Shown: one piece after another, positions 9,001 through 15,586 of the stretch | Layout: every line of letters starts with the position of its first letter | Numbering within the stretch: position 1 is the first letter of the stretch | From: BJGN01 sp041159865 | Lineage (GTDB): Bacteria > Bacteroidota > Bacteroidia > Chitinophagales > Saprospiraceae | NCBI GenBank assembly: GCA_041159865.1 | Contig: JBEAXK010000092.1 | Span: 1-39,749, forward strand | Length of the DNA stretch: 39,749 bases | Direction: 5' to 3' | Translations under genes and position numbers: made by a program | The notes under the pieces: generated by a model | What the model saw: the letters and a program-made list of their open reading frames with translations, nothing else | Databases searched by the model: none | Told to the model about the DNA's origin: nothing

Positions 9001-9060
9001 TAAGAACACGGCTAAGAATAAGAAGGACAGGCTAATTCTGACTATTGGGTAAAAGGGCAT
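6028..9060 (-). CDS. Secreted S8 subtilisin-like protease with PKD domain and T9SS sorting signal
   Basis: A 1010-residue exported protease. Residues 1-25 are a signal peptide. A propeptide-like inhibitor region (KIIILLKDQVDV, around residue 50-61) precedes the S8 catalytic domain with the triad D194 (LIIDNGQ), H231 (HGTHVAG) and S431 (GTSMAAPH), plus oxyanion N348 (SSGNEGP). After it come beta-rich regions, a PKD domain near residues 855-900 (NWNFGDG) and a C-terminal type A T9SS sorting domain beginning LYPNPNSGFF. It should cross the outer membrane through T9SS and be released or attached to the surface, degrading extracellular protein. It is a monocistronic gene, convergent with the ferredoxin gene. 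Confidence 0.93.
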   Translation of the reverse strand: MPFYPIVRISLSFLFLAVFLTIKGQEVEEGKLSPELAFDLKNSSLNQKHKIIILLKDQVDVKSLQDQVLRSLPTRDLQVKTLLEALQLKAERTQEKLISEISNSPFLTAGSIKKFWISNIISLEAQASLIEILLKNPEVAGIEKDAELVSHHQGNIKKTSFVPNGKEIGLTAINAPALWKLGYTGYGRKVLIIDNGQDNLHPALRNQFLYNHVPLSQAYTSLETQDFCSEHGTHVAGIVAGLDRMTRDTIGVAFNAQWMGVPLSLKNADGTECKLKNATQSDAIGGMQWALNPDRNNSTSSDIPDVINNSWGSPPGKFNVSSCFTSAYLNIFTTMQNAGVAIVFSSGNEGPDSLTVSFPAVVANDLVMPFSVGAVNAKISGFPVTSFSGSGPSVCLPNNEPLGIKPEVVAPGQEIRSAINGNAYGSLSGTSMAAPHVTGAILLLKEAYPNVSPIKIVQALYESASDLGVIGEDNKYGRGLIDVKAAFDLLRSQGLIPSQPIKSPQDVTLLDVKTRTENCGNQFRGTLTIEHAGTVPVSKFNIILKNASSGVLLKTVPWTGMLLPGQRMEIILSSIDLPSGKYDIQFGLELPNGTADLRFLDNYLKIPVLVTSEPILPVATADASVICRNTKAILRAKENENEEIRWFNKEYEGSQITKGKVFQTGLLSSDTTFFAELVYLKKLGMTDPDQGEKTFSETSGGLVFNCLAPFILKQVTVFAESVGPRGFILRSPDGKIQQKIVNLPKIGENIIVLNFNVTPGNGYKLERSLGKGMAITSTMSAFPYRIAGILDIVYSDNTNPKIYPYFYNWQIEYASACGRSAVSTKVIPSTSNLTIGFSPNTGSFPLVNGKATINFKGTAPGSSQVNWNFGDGNISTELNPTNEYKTPGEYGISFSGNTTEGCQILTLGYINITGTSTPNQEIIMPSGTITLYPNPNSGFFNIQPNFKKRTVLTGRLLNGEGKEVSNFLWENVMNQPFQVNLNQTLSPGTYFWYFRSENKEATLPMIIQKP

Positions 9061-9127
9061 TGGTTAACTTTTTTAAAGCTAAAATAATAGATTATTAACG
9101 TAAAAACGCTAGATGTGTTGCAGAAAA

Positions 9128-11836
9128 TTAAGAGGGTAGGTTAACCAGGGTTTTAAAATCGTCAAATTTCGAATCTTCTTTTTTCAATTCCAGAAAATTA
9201 AGGAGAATAGACCCATAATTTTCATCCAGTAACTTACTGTTTTGTTTATTTCTTAATTCAATTTTTCCGTTTGCCAACTGGTCTTTTCTCCAATAAAAAG
9301 TATTACTCATTTTACTTAGAATATTAGCGTAAGTAGTTTCTGGATTTTCCAAAGACTCTGTAATTTGAGAATCTGTAAATACTTCCATGTTTCTGGAAAT
9401 TAAGAAAGCAGATTCAATAATATAAAAGCCAGTGTAAACATGATTATAGTCTCCATTTTGATTTAGAAGACTATGATAAAGAGCAAGTTGCAAATCCTCA
9501 TTATTTTTTAATAAATCTGTTCTATATGATTTGCCACTCCATTTTAAATCGATAACCGCTCTGTCTTTGCCTCTTTTGAGAATTAAATCAGCATAACCAG
9601 TGATATCTATGTCACAAAACTGACCCGATAATTTTTTTTCAACGGCTTCAGGTTCCCAACCTGACCGCTTCATAATTTGGACAAATGTTAATAATCCATA
9701 GGTTAATTTCCTTAACAAAGCCACTCGTTCTGGTTCTTTTCCGTACAGTAATAATGTAGAACCTTCTTGTTCAAATAATAATGGAATACTTTCATTTAAC
9801 CATTGTTGGATAAACGATTCATTTTCATTCCAGTAGGATGGATTTTTAAATAATTGTTCGAATAATCGGTGTGCAAGATTTCCATACAATCGTTTATCAT
9901 CGACCATCTCCAGGCTATCTGCTTTATATAAACCTAATTTATATTGAAAAACATATTTATGGGGATAATAGAAAAGGGATTCTAAACTGGTAAAACTCTC
10001 TTCTTTCCTTTCAGGCAGGGCATTAATTTGATTCAGATATATAAAAGGAGGAGGTAATTCAGATATTGATGGATAGATAATCTGTGTTGGAGGAAGATTA
10101 AAATCAGTTAACAGATTAGTTGATGTTAAATGAGGATTAAGACTATTGTATATATCCAATGATATTTGAAAAGGCTCTATAGATTCAAAACAGGCATTTA
10201 AATCACCCAACAATGGAAATGGTTGTATTTCAGCACCTTCTACCCGCTCTGGTAAAAAAAGGAATAATTTCTTTTTGGTTTTCAGAAAAGCTTGTTTTCT
10301 ATACCAGGTAATTCGTTGATTTTCTTTTGAGGGTAAATCAGGAAATATACCTTTGCTTTGCAAATATTGAAGTTCATCTGCATACCATCGTGAAAAAAAA
10401 TAATCTCTTTCCTTTTCGGTAAAAGTCCACCAAATTAAGTCGTCAACTGGTTCCAGTACAGCAGTTGCATGATGCGTAACCTTTATGTGATTTTTCTGTG
10501 CTTGATAAGGACTTCTGGCTATTGGTTCCAGGGCAGTGCGCATAATCCGAACTATTTCAAGATGAGAGAGACTCGATTCTGGCAAATTATCTAAAAGATT
10601 TAGGATAGTTTGGGTTTGCTGTATAATGGATAATTTAGATTCATTATCATTTACAGCAAGCTGGCTCCAGATATTTAGATGGGTAAAAAGGTCTGCTAGT
10701 TCTGCTTTTGGGACTAATTCATTTTGGGTATATCGTTTTCTGTTAAACCAAAAGTCATATTCTTTTTTAATTTCCAACCAATCTTCAACGGACACATTTT
10801 CCTCTGTTTTTTGAATAACCTCTTGCCATTCCAAACCAAAAAAACCTGGTTTTTTTGCTAAAATAGAAGCTAATTTTCGGGCAAGTGGTCCGTGAACAGG
10901 TTGAAGGGGTAAGGTTAAAAATGCCAGTAATTTCAAGGGGTCAATTGGTTGCCAAAGGAATTCAGGCAACAATTTCAGAAGTTGCAAAATGGGTCTTGCG
11001 TCCGAACGAGTCTGTAATCCTAGACTTGGAAGCCCTTCTGAAATCAAGGCATTATCTAAAGTTCTTGTTTTATCAGGAAGAAGCAAAACGGGAAACCACG
11101 ATTTATTTTCAATGAGCCATTTGGCGAACCATCCGGCCATTTCTGTATCTCTTTTTCCTGTAAATAAGCATAAGGAACCGTCTCCTTTTGCTTTAAACTT
11201 TTGGGTATTAACTTCTGAACCAGCAAAAATAAAACGTTGAAAAACACCCAAATCTGAATGTTCATCTGCTGAAGGGACGGAGGGAATCTGTAAAATTTGA
11301 GCGCCATTTTCTGCCAGTATGGATATGACTTTTTGCCAGTAAACCGGCCATAAATCAAGGGGTTCCACCAAGAAAATGGTCCATTGATTAGTTCCTTTAA
11401 ACGGCAATTTACCAAGTAAAAAATGTTGCCTGTCTGCCCAGCCTTTAGGCCAGAAAGCACCTTTTTTAACGTTATTTTCTATTTTGGATATGGTTAATAA
11501 CCTGTCTGGGGGTTGATGAATACCCAGTCCATCCCATCCAGAAAGAAGCAGTTCATCGCGCAAATAAAGGATTGACTGTGAGGTGGCAAAAGGATCTGCA
11601 GAAAATGATTTTGCAAAGAATGCATCTGGGGAATTCTGAAGGTAAGATTTTAAATGTTGTCGAAAAACTTCCGTGCGTAGTGTTTCCTGACTATCTTCAG
11701 GTGGCTTCAGTCCGCATCGTTTTTCTAGCCAAATGGTAAATTGCTTAGGTCCCAAGAAATAATCAATACCTTCGCTACCCATTCCGATAGGTGGGACTTT
11801 ATTATCCAGCTGAAGACCAAATACAATTTTTTTCAT
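9128..11836 (-). CDS. AddB-like PD-(D/E)XK nuclease family protein
   Basis: A 902-residue protein with a C-terminal PD-(D/E)XK nuclease domain: D750 (GYADLI), then D763 and K765 (VIDLKW), and a downstream QLALYH helix matching the Q-x-x-x-Y of RecB/AddB-type nucleases. The large N-terminal part has the layout of the inactivated helicase half of AddB: no Walker A lysine motif is visible. Such proteins work with a UvrD/AddA-type helicase in double-strand-break processing, but no helicase partner is present within this window. Its start lies 7 bp after the stop of the START-like gene, so the two form an operon, in the order START protein then nuclease. Confidence 0.8.
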   Translation of the reverse strand: MKKIVFGLQLDNKVPPIGMGSEGIDYFLGPKQFTIWLEKRCGLKPPEDSQETLRTEVFRQHLKSYLQNSPDAFFAKSFSADPFATSQSILYLRDELLLSGWDGLGIHQPPDRLLTISKIENNVKKGAFWPKGWADRQHFLLGKLPFKGTNQWTIFLVEPLDLWPVYWQKVISILAENGAQILQIPSVPSADEHSDLGVFQRFIFAGSEVNTQKFKAKGDGSLCLFTGKRDTEMAGWFAKWLIENKSWFPVLLLPDKTRTLDNALISEGLPSLGLQTRSDARPILQLLKLLPEFLWQPIDPLKLLAFLTLPLQPVHGPLARKLASILAKKPGFFGLEWQEVIQKTEENVSVEDWLEIKKEYDFWFNRKRYTQNELVPKAELADLFTHLNIWSQLAVNDNESKLSIIQQTQTILNLLDNLPESSLSHLEIVRIMRTALEPIARSPYQAQKNHIKVTHHATAVLEPVDDLIWWTFTEKERDYFFSRWYADELQYLQSKGIFPDLPSKENQRITWYRKQAFLKTKKKLFLFLPERVEGAEIQPFPLLGDLNACFESIEPFQISLDIYNSLNPHLTSTNLLTDFNLPPTQIIYPSISELPPPFIYLNQINALPERKEESFTSLESLFYYPHKYVFQYKLGLYKADSLEMVDDKRLYGNLAHRLFEQLFKNPSYWNENESFIQQWLNESIPLLFEQEGSTLLLYGKEPERVALLRKLTYGLLTFVQIMKRSGWEPEAVEKKLSGQFCDIDITGYADLILKRGKDRAVIDLKWSGKSYRTDLLKNNEDLQLALYHSLLNQNGDYNHVYTGFYIIESAFLISRNMEVFTDSQITESLENPETTYANILSKMSNTFYWRKDQLANGKIELRNKQNSKLLDENYGSILLNFLELKKEDSKFDDFKTLVNLPS

Positions 11837-11843
11837 TTAATAT

Positions 11844-12224
11844 TTATCCACCACATTCTTTTTGTAAATTCTTAATCTGTTGATTCCAATATTGTTTGGA
11901 GTCATTTAACTCACCCTCATCACAAAAATCAGTAAGCTCTAAAATGGTTTCACCTGTTACAGGCGATTCAGAAATTTTGAATTCCAGGTATTCTTGATCA
12001 TATTCAGAATCTGCCCATTTCAAACGAAGGACTTCTTCTTCATGATCAATTAAAATAAGGGCAACTTCTTCATTACCACTCCATGAATAGGTGATTTGAT
12101 GTTCGTCTACTTCAGCTTTGTCACAGAACCATCTGACTATACAGGCTGGTGTTGTAAGAAAAGTGTAAAGAATATTTGGCGAAGCCTTAAATAAAAATTC
12201 TAGTTGGAGCTTGGTACGTCCCAT
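11844..12224 (-). CDS. START-like (SRPBCC fold) domain protein
   Basis: A 126-residue protein that matches the short START-like/AHSA1-type domain common in Bacteroidota, with the opening KLQLEFLFKASPNILYTFL and the tryptophan-bearing PACIVRWFCDKAEVD segment. The fold forms a hydrophobic ligand cavity or a chaperone-like surface; no catalytic role is indicated. It is the first gene of a two-gene unit with the nuclease gene and is divergent from rpoD over a 216-bp gap. In that gap I see the rpoD promoter and AT-rich tracts, but no confident promoter for this gene. Confidence 0.75.
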   Translation of the reverse strand: MGRTKLQLEFLFKASPNILYTFLTTPACIVRWFCDKAEVDEHQITYSWSGNEEVALILIDHEEEVLRLKWADSEYDQEYLEFKISESPVTGETILELTDFCDEGELNDSKQYWNQQIKNLQKECGG

Positions 12225-12337
12225 AAGTTTGTGAAATTAGTAAAGTGCAATAAAAAATAAAAAATCCGAAAAACCAAATGACTTTTACTTTTGTTTTATT
12301 ATTTTTTTAAAAACTATAAATAACTTTCTTTTATTTA

Positions 12338-12369
12338 CTTGATTAAGACCTTCTAAACTACTATTTTTG
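12338..12369 (+). promoter_or_regulatory. Bacteroidota-type promoter of rpoD
   Basis: CTTG at 12338-12341, a 20-bp spacer, then TATTTTTG at 12362-12369, an exact -7 consensus TAnnTTTG. Transcription would begin near 12376, giving a leader of about 65 bases before the rpoD ATG. Confidence 0.65.
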
Positions 12370-12440
12370 TGGTTTTTAGTAAATATCCTTACAAATACCC
12401 TTTTTATCAATTGGTATACACACCTTCAAAATGTCGTTGA

Positions 12441-13310
12441 ATGAGACAACTTAAGATTACGAAATCTATTACAAATAGGGAGAGTCAGTCCCTGGAAAAG
12501 TATTTACAAGAAATTGGGAAAGTAGATTTGCTGACACCAGAAGAAGAAGTTGATTTAGCAAAAACGATTAAAGAAGGTGATCAAGCTTCATTGGAAAAAT
12601 TGACAAAGGCCAATTTGCGTTTCGTGGTCTCCGTTGCCAAACAATATCAAAATCAAGGTCTTTCATTGAGTGACCTTATTAATGAAGGTAATTTAGGCTT
12701 GATAAAAGCAGCCCAGCGATTTGATGAAACCAGAGGTTTCAAGTTCATTTCCTATGCAGTTTGGTGGATTCGCCAGTCTATTCTCCAGGCATTGGCAGAG
12801 CAATCAAGAATTGTTCGTCTTCCATTGAATAAAGTAGGTTCTTTGAATAAAATCAATAAGGCTTTCTCAGAATTGGAACAAGAGTATGAAAGGGAACCTT
12901 CTCCCGAGGAATTAGCAACCCTCTTAGAAATTCCTACAGAGGAAGTTGAAACTACACTTGGTGTTGCAGCCAGGCACGTATCTATGGATGCTCCCTTTGT
13001 GGAAGGTGAAGATAATTCACTTCTCGATGTTTTAGAAAATGCAGGTACTCCTGGTACAGATCAGGAACTAGATTACTTCGAGTCCTTACGTCGCGAAATT
13101 GAACGCTCATTAAGTACCTTAACGGACAGACAATGTGATGTGATAAAACTATATTTTGGTATTGGTGTGGAACATCCCATGTCTTTGGAAGACATTGGCG
13201 ACAAGTTTGGCTTAACCAGAGAGCGTGTAAGACAGATAAAAGATAAGGCAATCAATAAGTTGAGATCTGCGAATCGCAGTCGTTTATTGAAAAATTATTT
13301 AGGCGCATAA
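12441..13310 (+). CDS. rpoD: Primary RNA polymerase sigma factor RpoD
   Basis: A 289-residue group 1 sigma-70. Region 1.2 begins at SLEKYLQEIGKVDLLTPEEE, region 2 contains FVVSVAKQYQNQGLSLSDLI and the -10 recognition/melting segment (FKFISYAVWWIRQ), region 3 and region 4.2 follow (LTRERVRQI helix-turn-helix). It lacks region 1.1 and the large non-conserved insert of E. coli RpoD, as is normal for the compact Bacteroidota housekeeping sigma that recognises TTTG/TAnnTTTG promoters. Its own gene carries such a promoter. It is convergent with the Lrp/AsnC gene, separated by a hairpin. Confidence 0.95.
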   Translation: MRQLKITKSITNRESQSLEKYLQEIGKVDLLTPEEEVDLAKTIKEGDQASLEKLTKANLRFVVSVAKQYQNQGLSLSDLINEGNLGLIKAAQRFDETRGFKFISYAVWWIRQSILQALAEQSRIVRLPLNKVGSLNKINKAFSELEQEYEREPSPEELATLLEIPTEEVETTLGVAARHVSMDAPFVEGEDNSLLDVLENAGTPGTDQELDYFESLRREIERSLSTLTDRQCDVIKLYFGIGVEHPMSLEDIGDKFGLTRERVRQIKDKAINKLRSANRSRLLKNYLGA

Positions 13311-13329
13311 TTTGCAAAAAAAAATAATC

Positions 13330-13356
13330 GGTAAAGGAGTTTTATCCTCCTTTGCC
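13330..13356. terminator. Bidirectional hairpin between rpoD and lrp-like gene
   Basis: GGTAAAGGAG and CTCCTTTGCC form a 10-bp stem with one G-T pair and a 7-base loop. On the minus strand the stem is followed by a run of eight T (complement of 13318-13325), a good intrinsic terminator for the Lrp/AsnC gene. On the plus strand the tail is poorer in T, but the hairpin lies 20 bp after the rpoD stop. Confidence 0.65.
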
Positions 13357-13365
13357 AATTTGATT

Positions 13366-13893
13366 TTAGGCTATGTCTGTTGTTGGATCTAACCCAATGT
13401 AAAATTCATTGTCCAATAGGATATTTTCAGATTGATCTAAAAATAAATTACGTTCTATACCAGCCTCCAAAGAGATAAATGTTTCAGTTCGTTGTATTCC
13501 TGGTATTTCCTGTATCGCATGTAATACATCTCTAAGATGGTTTGTATCTCTGCATATTACTTTTGTAAATATATTATACAAACCAGTCGTGTAATGTGCC
13601 GATACAATCTCATTGATTTTATTTAGTCCTTCTATGGCTGAAGTATAATGAGAACTTTTATCCAGATAAATACCAAGAAAAGCAGTTATATCATAACCTA
13701 GTTTCTCAGGATTTACACCTAAATGATAGCCATTTACAATTCCACTTTCCTCCAGTTTTTTCATTCTAACATGAATGGTACCTCCACTTACCTGCAATTT
13801 TTTGGCAATCTCTGTGTAGGGTATTTTTACGTTTCTCATTAAAATAGAAAGAATCTGATGGTCTAATTTGTCTATGTCTGGAACTTGCCCCAT
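13366..13893 (-). CDS. Lrp/AsnC family transcriptional regulator
   Basis: A 175-residue feast/famine regulator. Residues 5-60 are the AsnC-type helix-turn-helix (LDHQILSILMRN, then IPYTEIAKKLQVSGGTI), followed by the RAM effector-binding domain with YHLGVNPEKLGYDITAFLGI and the GLYNIFTKVICRD strand. The C-terminal tail after residue 150 is longer than usual. Proteins of this family bind amino acids and form octamers on spaced DNA sites. The divergent S41 protease gene shares its upstream region, where two copies of TTTTGCTAAA lie 41 bp apart, suggesting autoregulation and control of the neighbour (inference). Confidence 0.9.
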   Translation of the reverse strand: MGQVPDIDKLDHQILSILMRNVKIPYTEIAKKLQVSGGTIHVRMKKLEESGIVNGYHLGVNPEKLGYDITAFLGIYLDKSSHYTSAIEGLNKINEIVSAHYTTGLYNIFTKVICRDTNHLRDVLHAIQEIPGIQRTETFISLEAGIERNLFLDQSENILLDNEFYIGLDPTTDIA

Positions 13894-13921
13894 TTTAATT
13901 TTTTTTAATTTAACCGCTATT

Positions 13922-13972
13922 TTTTGCTAAAATAACAATAATGACCCATAAAATAAGGTATATTTTGCTAAA
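13922..13972. promoter_or_regulatory. Spaced direct repeat TTTTGCTAAA, candidate Lrp operator
   Basis: The decamer TTTTGCTAAA occurs at 13922-13931 and again at 13963-13972, 41 bp apart start to start (about four helical turns, so on the same DNA face). Each copy is a rough palindrome (TTTT...AAA). The pair lies between the divergent lrp-like and S41 protease genes, and the second copy sits just upstream of the S41 -7 box. Phased sites are what Lrp-family octamers bind. Confidence 0.45.
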
Positions 13973-13982
13973 TTCTTTTAAT

Positions 13983-13990
13983 TATATTTG
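13983..13990 (+). promoter_or_regulatory. -7 promoter element of the S41 protease gene
   Basis: TATATTTG matches TAnnTTTG exactly, 20 bp upstream of the ATG at 14011. A TTTG at 13964-13967 is closer than the usual -33 spacing (15 bp) and forms part of the TTTTGCTAAA repeat. Confidence 0.5.
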
Positions 13991-14010
13991 CACCTCATAA
14001 ATTCTAAGTC

Positions 14011-15531
14011 ATGTCTTTCAACAAAGCCGGAAGGGAAAACCTTCTTATTTTAATTCCCCTCATTGTCGCTATTTGCTTGGTTATAGGTTTTTTTTTAGGC
14101 GCTCGATTCGGTACCAGTCTTTTCACCATTTCCTTAGAGGGGAATAATAAATCAAATAATAATCAACAGATAGTTACGCTTAATCAGGCTTTGGGATTTT
14201 TATCATCAAAATATGTAGATCCACTAAGAAAGGATAGCTTGGTTGATGTGGCACTTAAACAATGGATGAGTGGATTGGACCCTTTCTCTTCCTACATTAA
14301 GCCACAAGATTTGGCGTGGATGAATAAAAGATTGTCTGGATCTTATGTTGGCATTGGCGTTGAGTTTACCATTAAAAATGATTCAATATTAGTTGTTTCT
14401 GTACTTGAAAATGGCCCGGCAGCGATTGCTGGTATCTTAGCAGGAGATTATTTAATTGACGCTGGTGAAAAAATTAGTCCAAAAATGGAAAGGCAAAGTG
14501 CTGAAAAATTAATCCATAAAATTAGAGGAAAAGTAGGGACAAAGGTGGAAGTTAAAGTTTTCAGACCCTTTAATAGAAAATATTTGACCATAAATTGTGT
14601 TAGAAAAGATCTTGAAATGCCAAGTGTCGAACCTTTTATTGATTATAATAAATCTGTGGGTTACATTAGGATTAAAGAATTTAGCGCTAAAACAGATCAG
14701 GAATTTATGTTGGCTATGGATTCTCTTTTTGGGAAACAAAATAATGAAAAAGATTTAATTCTCGATTTACGTGGTAATCCAGGGGGTTACTTAGAAAAAT
14801 CAACCCATTTATTAAATCAGCTTATAGCCGAATCAGGGAAAATTATGGTCACAACGAAGACAAAAGAAGGGAAGGAAACGGTTTATAAAACTTCGGGAAG
14901 GCCATTTTTTAAACCCCGGAAAATAGTTGTATTTATGGATGAGAATTCTGCATCCGCGAGTGAAATTGTAGCAGGTGCATTGCAAGATCATAAAAGGGCA
15001 GTCATCATAGGTCGGCCTTCTTTTGGTAAAGGACTGGTTCAAAGTCAGTTTAATCTTTCAAATGGGGGTGCATTAAAGTTAACCATTGCAAAATTTTACA
15101 CTCCTTCTGGTAAACTAATTCAAAAACCATATAAAATTGGGGATACTTCGACGCTAAAGGGAGGGATAATGCCTGATATTTTCATCCCTTTACACTTTAG
15201 AGATACCATGGCCGAATGGAAATATGCAGAGAGGCAAATTCTTTCTTTTACGACGCAAAATAAAATATCCTGGGATATGAAACTGGATAAAAAAAGGGAG
15301 AATTATTCAGAAATTTCGTCTTCGTTTTCTACTAGTCACCCTTTGGTAAATACTTTTTTATCTCAGCATAAATTAGGAGAAGATTTTAGAACTTTAGTAT
15401 GGCAAAATCTTAAAGTAGCCTACGTTAAAAAATCATTTGGTATGGATGCTGCGATGAGGGTTGAATTTGAAATGGATCCTTTTTTAAGTGCTGCTTTAAA
15501 TTATTTGAAAAAGGAAACTCAGGAAAAATAA
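14011..15531 (+). CDS. S41 family C-terminal processing peptidase
   Basis: A 506-residue CtpA/Prc-type serine protease. One N-terminal membrane segment (about residues 12-30) anchors it with the enzyme domains in the periplasm. A PDZ domain follows (GSYVGIGVEF to about residue 195), then the S41 catalytic domain with the serine in the SASASE motif (313-318) and the general base K340 (FGKG). Such proteases trim or degrade envelope proteins by recognising their C-termini. The C-terminal ~110 residues after the catalytic core are Bacteroidota-type extension. It is divergent from an Lrp-like regulator gene and is followed 55 bp later by gcvP. Confidence 0.93.
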   Translation: MSFNKAGRENLLILIPLIVAICLVIGFFLGARFGTSLFTISLEGNNKSNNNQQIVTLNQALGFLSSKYVDPLRKDSLVDVALKQWMSGLDPFSSYIKPQDLAWMNKRLSGSYVGIGVEFTIKNDSILVVSVLENGPAAIAGILAGDYLIDAGEKISPKMERQSAEKLIHKIRGKVGTKVEVKVFRPFNRKYLTINCVRKDLEMPSVEPFIDYNKSVGYIRIKEFSAKTDQEFMLAMDSLFGKQNNEKDLILDLRGNPGGYLEKSTHLLNQLIAESGKIMVTTKTKEGKETVYKTSGRPFFKPRKIVVFMDENSASASEIVAGALQDHKRAVIIGRPSFGKGLVQSQFNLSNGGALKLTIAKFYTPSGKLIQKPYKIGDTSTLKGGIMPDIFIPLHFRDTMAEWKYAERQILSFTTQNKISWDMKLDKKRENYSEISSSFSTSHPLVNTFLSQHKLGEDFRTLVWQNLKVAYVKKSFGMDAAMRVEFEMDPFLSAALNYLKKETQEK

Positions 15532-15586
15532 TTTTTTGACAACTAACCATTGCTAGAATCTGTTATTAAATTTTTCATTCTAAAAT

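Noticed and set aside
12425..12460. Small hairpin around the rpoD start codon (GTTG/CAAC)
   Set aside because: The stem is only four pairs, too weak to propose translational control.
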